Of a stretch of 63,030 bases of DNA, positions 24,224 through 34,242 are shown one piece after another. The position numbers were made by a program, and so were the translations under genes. The notes beneath the pieces are model-generated. The model did not search any database and was not told the DNA's origin. It saw only the letters and a program-made list of their open reading frames with translations. The stretch covers positions 1 to 63,030 of the forward strand of contig JAKLFM010000013.1 in the NCBI GenBank assembly GCA_022711175.1, written 5' to 3'. The DNA comes from Bacteroidota bacterium. GTDB taxonomy: Bacteria > Bacteroidota > Bacteroidia > Bacteroidales > UBA4417. How positions within the stretch are numbered: the stretch's first letter is position 1; every line of letters begins with the position of its first letter.

Positions 24224-27067
24224 ATGATACCTAAAAATATTACACTTCAGCACGTTTTACAGGCCATTCAGGATATTGACCAAAATGGTATAAAATATCC
24301 GTTGACCAAATCAAAGAGATATGACCTGGAGTATAATGGTAAGAAATACCCTCCGAAGTATACAATTTCATTAGCAAATGAATTTGTCAATGGTGAGTAT
24401 CTGTCACCACTATCACTCAACACATACGAGGCTCAGAACTACCTTAAGAGTTTAAGTCCTGATTTTGTTATTACTGTCAAAGAGAGTGATGCTATACTTG
24501 ATTTGTTAACAAAGTATAAAGAACACTTAAAGAAAAATGGATTGGCCTCCGAGTTCTATAAATGGAAACTTTTAGCAGAATTTAAAGGAAGGCCTGACAT
24601 CAATAAAAATGATTTTTATGAAGAAATCAAAACAGTTAATTTTTCTAACCTGATATACCCTATCGCATTGGCTGTCATTCATCAAATTTCTAAAGAAAAG
24701 CCAAATCAATGCAGGGAAAGCTTTAGAGCCCTTTTTGATGAATCCCGTTTACTCAGTGAAAGAGTGAGGTTTTTTAGCGAAGAAACATTAAAAGTCTATC
24801 GGGATTTGGAACCTGATGAGACTTTAATGCATTACCAGGATGAAAGAACAATTGCGACCTTTCTTACTTATCATGATCCTGATAAGTACACGTTTTTCAA
24901 AGACTCATTTTATCAGAAGTATTGTAAGTTAATAGGCATTAAGGCAAAAGAGAAAGGGGAAAAATATGTTCATTATCTTGAACTGGTTGATGATTTGATT
25001 AATGATTACTTGAGCGAGGACAATGAACTTCTCGGATTGGTTCAAAAATTAATTCCGCCTGATCATTTTCAGGATGTAAACCATAACATCTTAGCCCAGG
25101 ATATTCTTTACCAAACATTAGATAAACAGGTTGGGGCAACCAGACAATATTGGCGCATAGGAACTAAAGATCAATCTATTAGTTACTGGGATTTTATGAA
25201 ATTGAATAAAAGGATATGCATTGGATGGCCTGACATTGGTGATTTGAATGAAGCAAATATTAAATCAAAAAAAGATATTGAAAAACGTTATATACGAGCA
25301 GGTTACAATCCGGGTGATAATAGGATAATAAGTCGAAAATCAGGTGAAATCTATGACTTTTTTGAAAATGTTAGGATTGGAGATATCGTTGTGGCTCAGG
25401 ATGGCGCAACCATACTGGGGATAGGTATTGTTAATGATGAGTATGAGTTTAGGAAAAAAAATGGATTCCCTCATCAAAAGCCTGTGGATTGGAAAGTTGA
25501 ACTACCTGGTTTCAAAAATAGCCAGGGCATTCAAACAACCGTATATAAATTGACTGATGTATCATTAATTAAGAAAATTGAAAATATGTTAGTTAATACC
25601 AATGATTCTGATAATTCAAAAAATAAACAATTGACTACTCCACTGAACCAAATTCTTTTTGGGCCTCCGGGCACAGGAAAAACATACAACACCATCAATA
25701 AAGCACTTGAAATCATAGGGGAAAATATCCAAAACAAACCAAGGCAAGAAATCAAAGACTTGTTTGATAAAAAGATGAATGAAGGCCAGATTGTCTTCAC
25801 AACCTTTCATCAAAGTTTGAGTTATGAGGATTTTATTGAAGGCATAAAACCTGAAACCTTAGATAATAAGGTAGTTTATAACATTAAACCAGGCATTTTT
25901 AAAAAACTTTGTCAGGCGGCCCAAACACCTAACCAGTTGGGTTTCAGCGAAGCTTATAATAAGTTGAAAAAAGATCTTAGTGAAACTGAGATGATAAATC
26001 TAAAAACGCCAACCGGTAAAGAATTCTCTGTTTCACTTAACTCAAATGATAATCTAACACTTCATACAGGTGCTAAAAAAGAAAAGCAAGGCACTTTGAC
26101 AAAGGAAAATATCCAGCGGCAAATTAACGGAGAAGAGATGTTTTATGGGTGGAATGGTTATTTCCGAGGTGTGATTTCTTATTTAGAATCCCAATACGGG
26201 TATTCATCTGAATCGAGTCAGAACGAACAGAACTTTGTTATGATCATTGACGAAATCAATCGCGGAAATGTATCATCTATTTTTGGCGAGCTGATAACCT
26301 TGATTGAAGAAGATAAGCGGCTCGGGCATGATGAAGCTCTTGTAGCCACTCTTCCATACAGCAAAGAAAAATTCAGTGTTCCTTCGAATGTATATATCAT
26401 TGGCACCCTTAATACTGCCGACCGCTCAGTTGAGGCTCTGGATACTGCATTAAGAAGAAGATTCAGTTTCGAAGAAATCATGCCAAAACCGGAATTACTC
26501 AAACCATCAATGATGTTACAGCGCTTATGGTTGAAATATGCTGATCTTGAATGGGAAGATCCAAGGTGGATAAAAATTGAGAAAGAATTCTTGGATTTGT
26601 GTGGAGGCACAATTAAGGATAGGGATAAATATGAAGTGCTTGAACAAAAAGTGCTTTTCGAAGAAATATCCCTTGAATTTGATGAAATCATTACTTTCAG
26701 CGGAATTGACCTGGAAGTGCTTTTAACAAATTTAAATAATCGAATCGAGAAGCTCCTGGACAAAGATCACAGGATTGGCCATAGTTATTTCATGTCAGCC
26801 TTTAATCTGGACGACCTTAAAGGAGTATTTCAGAACAAGATAATCCCTTTGTTACAGGAATACTTCTTTGGCGATTATGGGAAAATAGGTCTGGTGTTGG
26901 GTAAGGGATTCTTTATTGAACCAGAAATGTCTAACAAAGATATATTCCCTGAATTTTGGGATTATGATGGTTCTGAATTTGCTGGCCGGATAATCTATCG
27001 CTTACACGATGTAAGTATGATGAACGACGACATTTTTAAATCTGCACTTGCTCAGTTACTCAAATAA
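24224..27067 (+). CDS. mcrB: McrB-like AAA+ subunit of a modification-dependent restriction system
   Basis: About 947 aa from ATG 24224; a GTG at 24191 overlapping the previous stop would add 11 residues. The N-terminal ~100 residues (HVLQAIQDIDQNG, YPPKYTISLANEF) resemble the ScoMcrA-type recognition domain. Residues ~310-450 look like an EVE/PUA-type modified-base reader (YWRIGTKDQS, RICIGWPDI). The C-terminal half is a McrB AAA+ motor with Walker A GPPGTGKTY, FTTFHQSLSYEDFIEGIKP, Walker B in FVMIIDEINRGN, and sensor NTADRSVEALDTALRRRF. It couples recognition of modified DNA to cleavage by McrC. The double reader N-terminus is unusual compared with E. coli McrB. Confidence 0.92.
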   Translation: MIPKNITLQHVLQAIQDIDQNGIKYPLTKSKRYDLEYNGKKYPPKYTISLANEFVNGEYLSPLSLNTYEAQNYLKSLSPDFVITVKESDAILDLLTKYKEHLKKNGLASEFYKWKLLAEFKGRPDINKNDFYEEIKTVNFSNLIYPIALAVIHQISKEKPNQCRESFRALFDESRLLSERVRFFSEETLKVYRDLEPDETLMHYQDERTIATFLTYHDPDKYTFFKDSFYQKYCKLIGIKAKEKGEKYVHYLELVDDLINDYLSEDNELLGLVQKLIPPDHFQDVNHNILAQDILYQTLDKQVGATRQYWRIGTKDQSISYWDFMKLNKRICIGWPDIGDLNEANIKSKKDIEKRYIRAGYNPGDNRIISRKSGEIYDFFENVRIGDIVVAQDGATILGIGIVNDEYEFRKKNGFPHQKPVDWKVELPGFKNSQGIQTTVYKLTDVSLIKKIENMLVNTNDSDNSKNKQLTTPLNQILFGPPGTGKTYNTINKALEIIGENIQNKPRQEIKDLFDKKMNEGQIVFTTFHQSLSYEDFIEGIKPETLDNKVVYNIKPGIFKKLCQAAQTPNQLGFSEAYNKLKKDLSETEMINLKTPTGKEFSVSLNSNDNLTLHTGAKKEKQGTLTKENIQRQINGEEMFYGWNGYFRGVISYLESQYGYSSESSQNEQNFVMIIDEINRGNVSSIFGELITLIEEDKRLGHDEALVATLPYSKEKFSVPSNVYIIGTLNTADRSVEALDTALRRRFSFEEIMPKPELLKPSMMLQRLWLKYADLEWEDPRWIKIEKEFLDLCGGTIKDRDKYEVLEQKVLFEEISLEFDEIITFSGIDLEVLLTNLNNRIEKLLDKDHRIGHSYFMSAFNLDDLKGVFQNKIIPLLQEYFFGDYGKIGLVLGKGFFIEPEMSNKDIFPEFWDYDGSEFAGRIIYRLHDVSMMNDDIFKSALAQLLK

Positions 27068-27072
27068 AAACA

Positions 27073-28353
27073 TTGAACACGAAACAGGAAAATATTACAC
27101 TTTTTGAGCATCAAACCGTAAAACTCGAGCAGGTTATCGGTGAAGTTAAGTTTGACCGGTCAAAACTGAATGCTTTGCAGGAATATTATGGGATAAGAGG
27201 AGTTCCATATTTCTCTTTAATCCACAATGGGATTAAGTTCAATGAGTATGTCGGAGTTATTCAGGTTGGAGGATTAATCATCGAAGTTCTTCCAAAAGCT
27301 GATGAATCGTATAAAGGAGCTGATGAAAAAGATCATTGGCGGGACATTTTAATCAATATGATTCGCTCAGTGGGTGCATTCGATATCCATGCTCCAAGTA
27401 GCAGTTCCTTAAAACTTAAATCTAATTCTTTACTCTACCTGTATTTTGAGCTCTTTATAAATGAAGTAGAATACCTGATCAGGAATGGGTTACTAAAACA
27501 GTATCGAAAAAAAGAAGGAAATGTAAATGCATTAAAAGGGAACTTGCTGTTCAGCGACCATATTCAACTAAACCTTACTCACCAGGAACGGTTTTTTGTT
27601 CGTCATACTATATATGATGTTGAACATATTTTGCATATTATTATCTATAAAACTATTCAGCTACTTTATCAGATTAATACCCATATTAAATTACACAGCC
27701 GCATAGGATCATTATTGCTGGATTTCCCTGTAATGCCTGATATAAGGGTTTCAGAGTCAACTTTTAATAAGATACGCTATAACAGAAAATCTATGGTTTA
27801 TCAAAAGGCTATCGAAATAGCCAGGCTTTTGCTTTTAAATTACCATCCGGATATTAAAAAGGGAAGAAACCATGTTCTGGCATTGATGTTTGATATGAAT
27901 AAATTGTGGGAGCAATTCGTTTATGTAAGTCTCAGACAAAAGAAAGAAGCTGCTACAACCATTATTGCTCAAACATCAAAATATTTTTGGAAACCGCAGG
28001 AGGGCAAAAGATCGATAATTAAACCTGATATAGTTCTTAATAAGGGTAAAGTTGATTGCGTTGTATTGGATACTAAATGGAAAATACTAAATGGTTACAA
28101 TCCTTCTCCTGAAGATTTGCGCCAAATGTATGTTTATCATGAGTATTACAGGGCCAAAAAAGTAGCTTTAATATATCCGGGATCAGAAAACCAGTTGTCT
28201 GGCGGAACATTCCTTGACCCCATAACAGGTGATAAATTGGATAAGGAATGTAGTATCATTACTTTATCGGTTGAATCGAATATCAAAAATTGGCAGGGAA
28301 TTATTTATGATTACATCAATTCATGGATTAAATCACCTGCTATGAAACATTAA
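27073..28353 (+). CDS. mcrC: McrC-like nuclease subunit
   Basis: A 426-aa protein with the McrBC 5-methylcytosine restriction subunit layout: an N-terminal beta-rich region (YFSLIHNGIKFNEYVGVIQV, EVLPKA) and a C-terminal PD-(D/E)xK nuclease with IIKPDIVL and CVVLDTKWK. McrC binds the McrB ring and cuts DNA. The start is TTG 27073, 5 bp after mcrB; no nearby ATG fits. A weak hairpin (GAAGAT/ATCTTC, 28376-28400) follows, and then a new promoter, so this ends the first transcription unit. Confidence 0.93.
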   Translation: MNTKQENITLFEHQTVKLEQVIGEVKFDRSKLNALQEYYGIRGVPYFSLIHNGIKFNEYVGVIQVGGLIIEVLPKADESYKGADEKDHWRDILINMIRSVGAFDIHAPSSSSLKLKSNSLLYLYFELFINEVEYLIRNGLLKQYRKKEGNVNALKGNLLFSDHIQLNLTHQERFFVRHTIYDVEHILHIIIYKTIQLLYQINTHIKLHSRIGSLLLDFPVMPDIRVSESTFNKIRYNRKSMVYQKAIEIARLLLLNYHPDIKKGRNHVLALMFDMNKLWEQFVYVSLRQKKEAATTIIAQTSKYFWKPQEGKRSIIKPDIVLNKGKVDCVVLDTKWKILNGYNPSPEDLRQMYVYHEYYRAKKVALIYPGSENQLSGGTFLDPITGDKLDKECSIITLSVESNIKNWQGIIYDYINSWIKSPAMKH

Positions 28354-28505
28354 GTTAGATGAATTATTTATATTAAGAAGATAACTTCACTTGTCATCTT
28401 CCACAACTATCATAACGACACTTGGTTAAGGTAGTCTTAAAGAGAGATGCTTCTAATGAAAGTAATATTCATATTGGTGAAGTTGTTAATGATGAATGTG
28501 ATAGA

Positions 28506-28543
28506 ATGTTCACTATATTTGCATGTTCACGTTTCGTGAACAT
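28506..28543 (+). promoter_or_regulatory. Promoter with operator half-sites before the AbiE pair
   Basis: The -7 box TATATTTG (28514-28521) is flanked by ATGTTCAC (28506-28513) and by the palindrome ATGTTCACG-TTT-CGTGAACAT (28523-28543). Three half-sites around one promoter fit negative autoregulation by the antitoxin. The predicted start of transcription lies inside the palindrome, so an ATG at 28523 cannot be the translational start. Confidence 0.75.
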
Positions 28544-28570
28544 ATTGAGTACGATGAACAAACCGGTGTT

Positions 28571-29569
28571 ATGGAAGATAAATTACTATATACTGCACTT
28601 GAAAACCTGAAAAATCATACAGGTATTCAGGGTTGGATTGCAGCGGCTGATAAAGGTGACGCTGATGGTGTGCTGCGCTTATTGATCAATAACCGGGAGG
28701 ATACTTTTACAATCTTGATAAAAGGTGAAATACGGTTTCATCAGTTAGAACAAATAAGGCAAATGGCGAAAAAGCACAAGAACCTGCTTCTGATTGCCAA
28801 TACAATATTTCCTAAAATAAAACAGGAGTTGCGCAACAATCGTATCTGTTATCTCGATAAGGCCGGTAATATTTTTGTGCAAACCGATAAAAACTACATC
28901 TGGATTGAAGGTCAGAAAAACGACCGCCTGAAAATTGACAAGATAAACCGTGCATTTACCCCTGCCGGTCTCAAAACAGTTTATCTTTTCCTTATCAACG
29001 AAAACCTTGTAAACCAGCCTCAGCGCACAATAGCCGATGAAGCTGGCATAGCGTTAGGCAATATCAACTATATTATCAACGGACTGAAAGAGTATGAATT
29101 TCTGATTGAGAAAGGAAGAAAACATTTCCAGATGATCAATAAAGAACAATTATTGAACAAATGGATAGAAGCTTTTGAGGAGAAGCTGAAACCCACATTA
29201 CATATCGGGAATTTCAGGTTCACAGCAAGAATCACTGAAAATAATTGGAAAGATATCGCTTTGAAACCGAATGAAACATACTGGGGAGGCGAACCGGCAG
29301 GTGCACTCATTACCAATTACCTGGTACCTGAAATTTTTACGCTTTTCACTGACGAAACAAGAAATAACCTGGTTAAAAATTATCATCTTATTCCCGACAA
29401 CACGGGTAATATTCAGATTTTTAAGAAATTCTGGAAAGGCCAGGCAACCTATAACGAAACAGTAGTTCATCCTCTCCTGGCTTATGCCGAATTAATGAAT
29501 ACAGGCAACAGCAGGTGTATGGAAACGGCAAAAATCATATATGACCGACATATCAGGGAAAACATATAA
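28571..29569 (+). CDS. AbiEi-like antitoxin/regulator
   Basis: About 332 aa from ATG 28571 (MEDKLLYTALENL); the frame is open to 28523, but that part covers the operator. The N-terminal third is a DUF-type domain with a restriction-nuclease-like appearance (LLLIANTIFPKIKQELRNNRICYLDKAGNIFV). A winged HTH follows near residue 140-190 (RTIADEAGIALGNINYIINGLKEYEFL). This layout matches type IV AbiEi-family antitoxins of Bacteroidetes, which repress their own promoter. It overlaps the nucleotidyltransferase gene by 29 bp, as in AbiE pairs. Confidence 0.8.
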   Translation: MEDKLLYTALENLKNHTGIQGWIAAADKGDADGVLRLLINNREDTFTILIKGEIRFHQLEQIRQMAKKHKNLLLIANTIFPKIKQELRNNRICYLDKAGNIFVQTDKNYIWIEGQKNDRLKIDKINRAFTPAGLKTVYLFLINENLVNQPQRTIADEAGIALGNINYIINGLKEYEFLIEKGRKHFQMINKEQLLNKWIEAFEEKLKPTLHIGNFRFTARITENNWKDIALKPNETYWGGEPAGALITNYLVPEIFTLFTDETRNNLVKNYHLIPDNTGNIQIFKKFWKGQATYNETVVHPLLAYAELMNTGNSRCMETAKIIYDRHIRENI

Positions 29570-30380
29570 AGAATTAGCCTGGCCCTATTATCGGGAAGTA
29601 TTTCTGGCACTTGACTCCGTGTGCAGGGAGATGCATATTGAATATTACCTGCTTGGGGCTCAGGCTAGGAACTTCCATTTGCTCGAAAGTAATATTCAGC
29701 CGGCACGTGGAACCAGGGATATTGATTTTGCCGTCATGCTTCCTCAAATGGAATCCTATGACAGGTTGAAACAGATTTTAATAATGAGGGGCTTTAAAGA
29801 AGTTACCGAACCATACCGGCTCATTCACATTCAAACAGACACGATCATTGATCTGCTGCCCTTTGGTGAAATTGAAGAAGAAGGAACGGTAAAATTCACT
29901 GACCGGAAAACAGAGCTCTCTGTGTTAGGGATAAAGGAAGTAAATGAGTCTGCCATTGCGGTTGATTTTGATGGTATTACCTTCAAAGTGTCACCCCTGG
30001 AAGGCTTGGTAATTCTCAAACTTATTTCTTTCAGTGAAAAGCCTGAACGTCGGAAAGACCTTGATGATATCAGCGAGATATTACGTAACTACTTCGACAT
30101 AAATCAATCAAGGTTTTATGAAGAACACATTGATCTGATAGATGAACTCACGTCCGAAGATTTCATGATATTGGCTGGAGCTCGGTTGATGGGTAGGGAC
30201 ATGAAAAAGATAACTTCCAGGTCGGTTAAATTAACACAGGATATTCAGAGAATTATTGGCAATGAATTGAATGAGAAAACAGGAAGTATTACGCAATATT
30301 TCCTTAGCCGGCATCATTTCAGGGATTATGATCTGATAAGAAATATTTTCACGCAACTTCAAAAAGGCATCCAGGAATAA
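29541..30380 (+). CDS. AbiEii-like nucleotidyltransferase toxin
   Basis: A 279-aa DNA-polymerase-beta-like nucleotidyltransferase. The catalytic motif GTRDIDFAV carries the two metal-binding aspartates, with a third acidic strand in TIIDLLPFGE and KDLDDISEIL later. AbiEii toxins transfer nucleotides to targets such as tRNA and cause abortive infection. The upstream overlapping AbiEi-like gene with its own operator completes the pair. The stop codon directly abuts the hsdR ATG, so toxin and restriction subunit are probably co-transcribed. Confidence 0.82.
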   Translation: MTDISGKTYKELAWPYYREVFLALDSVCREMHIEYYLLGAQARNFHLLESNIQPARGTRDIDFAVMLPQMESYDRLKQILIMRGFKEVTEPYRLIHIQTDTIIDLLPFGEIEEEGTVKFTDRKTELSVLGIKEVNESAIAVDFDGITFKVSPLEGLVILKLISFSEKPERRKDLDDISEILRNYFDINQSRFYEEHIDLIDELTSEDFMILAGARLMGRDMKKITSRSVKLTQDIQRIIGNELNEKTGSITQYFLSRHHFRDYDLIRNIFTQLQKGIQE

Positions 30381-33300
30381 ATGAGCTACGAATACTCAGA
30401 AGATAACCTCATCGAACAAACAGCCATTGAGTTGTTCCACAACCGTTTAGGATGGGATACAGTATTGGCCTATAATAAAGAAACCTTTGGAGAAGGCAGC
30501 TCCTTGGGCAGGCTAAATAAAAAAGAAGTAATCCTCAAAAGGTACTTCTTCGAAAAACTCCGGGAATTCAATCCCGCTTTGCCGGAGCAAGCCTATCAGT
30601 CTGCCTGTGAAAAGTTGATCAGTGAGAGTATTACAAAGTCATTAGCCGAGATCAACTTCGAAAAATACCAGTTCTTGCGCGATGGTATTCCGGTAGATTA
30701 TATCAATGAAAACGGCGAGACTGTTAAAAATAAAAGTCTTAAAATCATTGATTTCGACGTTCCGGACAACAATCATTTCCTGGCCGTCCGCCAGCTTTGG
30801 ATCGAAGGTAAAAGCAAGCGCGTACGGCGCCCCGATATTATCGGTTTCGTCAATGGCATTCCTTTGCTGTTCATCGAGCTGAAAGCTGCACACAAAAAAC
30901 TCGAAAACGCTTATAACAACAACCTTAACGATTACAAGGATGTAATTCCGCATCTGTTTTATTACAATGCATTTGTGCTGCTCAGCAATGGTATCGAGAG
31001 CCGGGTGGGGAGCATTACCGGCAAATACCAGCATTTCCACGAATGGAAGCGCATCACCGAGGAGGATGAAGGTATTGTTGCGCTTGATAGGATAATTGTT
31101 GGGATGTGTGATAAATCACGCTTTCTTGATCTTTTCGAGAATTTTATCCTTTACGATAACTCCTTGGGAAAGATTATCAAGCTGATAGCCCGTAATCACC
31201 AGTATATTGGGGTCAATAAGGCAATAGAAAATATAAAGCTGAAGGACCAGCTTTACCGCATGAGTAAGATTAGTTTTGAGGAAAAGCAAAAACTGGGAGT
31301 CTTCTGGCATACGCAAGGCAGCGGGAAGTCCTACTCAATGGTTTTTATGAGCCTTAAAATCCATCGAAAATTTACCGGCAGTTATACATTTCTGATAGTA
31401 ACCGACCGAAAAGAACTTGAAACCCAGATTTACGGAACATTTAGCGGAGTTGGAGCTGTCCCTCAGGTACGGGCTGGTTCGTCTGACTCTCTCAAGGCTT
31501 CCGACGGCAGGCATCTCAAACAACTTCTCAGTACCGATCATCGTTACCTATTCACGCTTATCCATAAGTTCAATACAGAAAATGAGGTTATCACCAACCG
31601 CGATAACATCATCGTGATCACCGATGAGGCTCACCGCACCCAGGGTGGTCAGTTGGCGCTGAACCTGCGCAACGCCCTTCCGGGAGCTGCCTTTATGGGT
31701 TTCACAGGTACTCCGCTGTTTCAGGACGACGAAATTACCAAGCGAATATTCGGCGATTATGTTTCGCGCTACGATTTCAAACGAAGCGTGGAAGACAAGT
31801 CCACGGTCCCCTTATACTATGAAAACAGGGGCGAATACCTGCACTTGCATAATCCCGGAATTACCGAGCAAATGCGCGCTGCTATCGACGAAGCCACCGA
31901 AGATCTTGATAGTGATCAACGTAGCCGTGTCGAACAGTTATTCGGACGGAACTACCCGATCCTCACTGCCAGAAAAAGGTTAAGTGCCATAGCCAAAGAT
32001 GTGGTGTGGCATTTCTGTAATCGTGGCTATAAAGGAAAAGCCATGTATGTGGCGCTCGATAAGATCACTGCTGTCAGGATGTACGATCTTATCATGCATC
32101 ATTGGAATAATTACATCTTAAATCTTGAAAGTGAAGTTGAAAAAGGAAAGTACGGCGACCAGGAAATGCTTGAAAAGGCGCATGAATTAAAGTGGATTAA
32201 AGAAACGGAAATTTGTGTTGTTGTCAGTCCCGAGCAAAATGAGATAAAGAAATTTGAAGCCTGGGATCTCAACATTGAACCGCATCGCGAAAAAATGAAC
32301 TCCCAGGACCTTGAGACAAGGTTCAAAGATGATGACGATCCGTTCCGCTTCGTGATTGTTTGTGCCATGTGGATCACCGGCTTCGATGTACCGACACTTT
32401 CAACGATGTATATCGATAAGCCTTTAAAAACCCATACGCTGATGCAGACCATTGCCCGGGCAAATAGAATCAGTGAAGGAAAGAACAATGGATTGATCGT
32501 TGACTACATCGAAACTTATAAAGCGCTTCTTGATGCGCTGGCAATTTACTGTGTGGAGAAAAAAGAAGGCGAAGAAGGGGCTGAATCCGAACCGGAACCT
32601 CCTGTCCAGCCTAAAGAAGAACTTATACAGCTCTTGGAAGAAGCTCTCTCAGCTACCGAGGCATTCCTGCTGGAGGAAGTTGGTTATAATCTCTCTGAGC
32701 TTATCAATAGTTCCGGTCTGGAACGCTTGGCGTCTATTGAAAAGGGAATCAATTGTGTTTACACGAATGATGAAACAAAAAATAAATTTCTGGTTCTTGC
32801 ACGTGAAGTATTCCGCAAATTCAAAGCCTTGCAACCCGATAAGGTACTGAATGATTTTGCTCCCAGGAAAAACGCCATCGATGCCATTTACTCGGCCATT
32901 GAGGATAAAGTCGAAAGTGCCGATGTATCGGAAATAATGAAGAAAATCCAGGTTATTGTTGATGAATCCATCGAAAATTTGGCAGCCGAACCATTACAGG
33001 ATAATACAGTGATCATTGACCTCAGCAAACTGAATTTTGATCTTCTTGAAAAATACTTCCTTAAATCTACACACAAGAACTCTATTGTTCAGTCGCTCAA
33101 GGACAAGATTGAAAAGCAGCTCTTGATGATGGTCCAGCGTAATCCCTCCAGGGTAAACTTTTACCAGGTGTATCAGGAGATCATTGACGAATACAATCGG
33201 GGTAAGGATAGGGTGACAGTCGAGGAAACTTTCCGCAAGCTCCTGGAGTTCCTGGATACGCTATCAGCCGAGGAGGCTGAAACAAAGCGTGAACAGCTCA

Positions 33301-33611
33301 CCGACGAACAGAAAGCAATTTTTGATCTTCTTCGTAAACCAAACTTAACAGAAGCAGAAAAGAACAGGATCAAGGAAATTGCCAGGGAATTATTAGCCGA
33401 GCTTAAAAAGGAAAAACTGCAGGTTGAACACTGGCAGGAAAAATCGGTCACAGCCGCCGCAGTCTATACAGCCGTCACCGATACGCTTTTTAATAAACTG
33501 CCATATCCTACCTACCAGAACGACGAAATCGACCTCAAATCAATGTTGATTTTTGAGCACCTGAAAAATCAGTATTATGGAGGAGGTTTGAGTATATATG
33601 GGTCATATTAA
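30381..33611 (+). CDS. hsdR: Type I restriction endonuclease/translocase subunit
   Basis: A 1076-aa motor and nuclease subunit. The N-terminal PD-(D/E)xK nuclease reads RPDIIGFVNG with FIELKA (D152, E166, K168). SF2 helicase motifs are TQGSGKS (motif I), TDEAHRT (motif II, D415-H418) and ARANRISEGKNNGLIVDYI. A helical C-terminus binds the methylase. It starts right after the AbiEii stop with no spacing, 6.8 kb downstream of hsdS, so the RM operon has been opened by the McrBC and AbiE modules. No frameshift is visible; the system should be complete. Confidence 0.95.
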   Translation: MSYEYSEDNLIEQTAIELFHNRLGWDTVLAYNKETFGEGSSLGRLNKKEVILKRYFFEKLREFNPALPEQAYQSACEKLISESITKSLAEINFEKYQFLRDGIPVDYINENGETVKNKSLKIIDFDVPDNNHFLAVRQLWIEGKSKRVRRPDIIGFVNGIPLLFIELKAAHKKLENAYNNNLNDYKDVIPHLFYYNAFVLLSNGIESRVGSITGKYQHFHEWKRITEEDEGIVALDRIIVGMCDKSRFLDLFENFILYDNSLGKIIKLIARNHQYIGVNKAIENIKLKDQLYRMSKISFEEKQKLGVFWHTQGSGKSYSMVFMSLKIHRKFTGSYTFLIVTDRKELETQIYGTFSGVGAVPQVRAGSSDSLKASDGRHLKQLLSTDHRYLFTLIHKFNTENEVITNRDNIIVITDEAHRTQGGQLALNLRNALPGAAFMGFTGTPLFQDDEITKRIFGDYVSRYDFKRSVEDKSTVPLYYENRGEYLHLHNPGITEQMRAAIDEATEDLDSDQRSRVEQLFGRNYPILTARKRLSAIAKDVVWHFCNRGYKGKAMYVALDKITAVRMYDLIMHHWNNYILNLESEVEKGKYGDQEMLEKAHELKWIKETEICVVVSPEQNEIKKFEAWDLNIEPHREKMNSQDLETRFKDDDDPFRFVIVCAMWITGFDVPTLSTMYIDKPLKTHTLMQTIARANRISEGKNNGLIVDYIETYKALLDALAIYCVEKKEGEEGAESEPEPPVQPKEELIQLLEEALSATEAFLLEEVGYNLSELINSSGLERLASIEKGINCVYTNDETKNKFLVLAREVFRKFKALQPDKVLNDFAPRKNAIDAIYSAIEDKVESADVSEIMKKIQVIVDESIENLAAEPLQDNTVIIDLSKLNFDLLEKYFLKSTHKNSIVQSLKDKIEKQLLMMVQRNPSRVNFYQVYQEIIDEYNRGKDRVTVEETFRKLLEFLDTLSAEEAETKREQLTDEQKAIFDLLRKPNLTEAEKNRIKEIARELLAELKKEKLQVEHWQEKSVTAAAVYTAVTDTLFNKLPYPTYQNDEIDLKSMLIFEHLKNQYYGGGLSIYGSY

Positions 33612-33780
33612 TCTCCTTATGACAGTCTATTTATAATGTATAATCAGTTGTTAATCAAGGATTATTCATATCAGTAATATTGAACTAAGTATTTTTTTCA
33701 AGTAATGTCTTTAAAAACAACTTCTGTGCAGATCCACCACACAGATTGGTCAAAATATTTGCCAGCCAATCAATCAGTGT

Positions 33781-34206
33781 ATGGAAAGCACAATCGAAAA
33801 ATTTCAGAATGCATGGCTGTCACTGGATGCTGAATCCATTAATTCTTGTGTTTCTGATAATGTTGAGTATAAAGCATCTCCCTCTGGTAATTCTTTTACC
33901 GGCCGTACTAAGTTGTCGGAGCATTTTGACGGCATATTTAAGTACCTGGAAGAAAACGCTGCACAATCTCAGCTCGTTAAATCCGCGCCCAGTGCGCTTT
34001 TATATACCTATAGATTCGAATCATTATGGCCCGTTACCCAATACATGATCAATGCTGAAGGAATCTTTTTGATTCCCTGTCTCGAAAACTGCATCATTAC
34101 CCTTGATCTTAAAGTGAGCTATGCAGTTAAGAATAACAAAATCAGCAAGATAAAAATTATTGAAAAAGAAAAAGTCGAGTGCAGAATCACTGCACAGAAT
34201 GGTTGA
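33781..34206 (+). CDS. SnoaL/NTF2-like small protein
   Basis: A 141-aa protein with the NTF2-like pattern: an N-terminal helix (IEKFQNAWLSLDAESINSCVSDNVEYKA), GRTKLSEHFDGIF, and beta strands ending NNKISKIKIIEK. The fold is used for ligand binding or simple hydrolysis, and the function cannot be named. It follows hsdR by 170 bp in the same direction. An upstream in-frame alternative is not convincing. Confidence 0.7.
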   Translation: MESTIEKFQNAWLSLDAESINSCVSDNVEYKASPSGNSFTGRTKLSEHFDGIFKYLEENAAQSQLVKSAPSALLYTYRFESLWPVTQYMINAEGIFLIPCLENCIITLDLKVSYAVKNNKISKIKIIEKEKVECRITAQNG

Positions 34207-34242
34207 ATCTTTGTTTCGTCAACAACAAACCCCAATAAAGAA

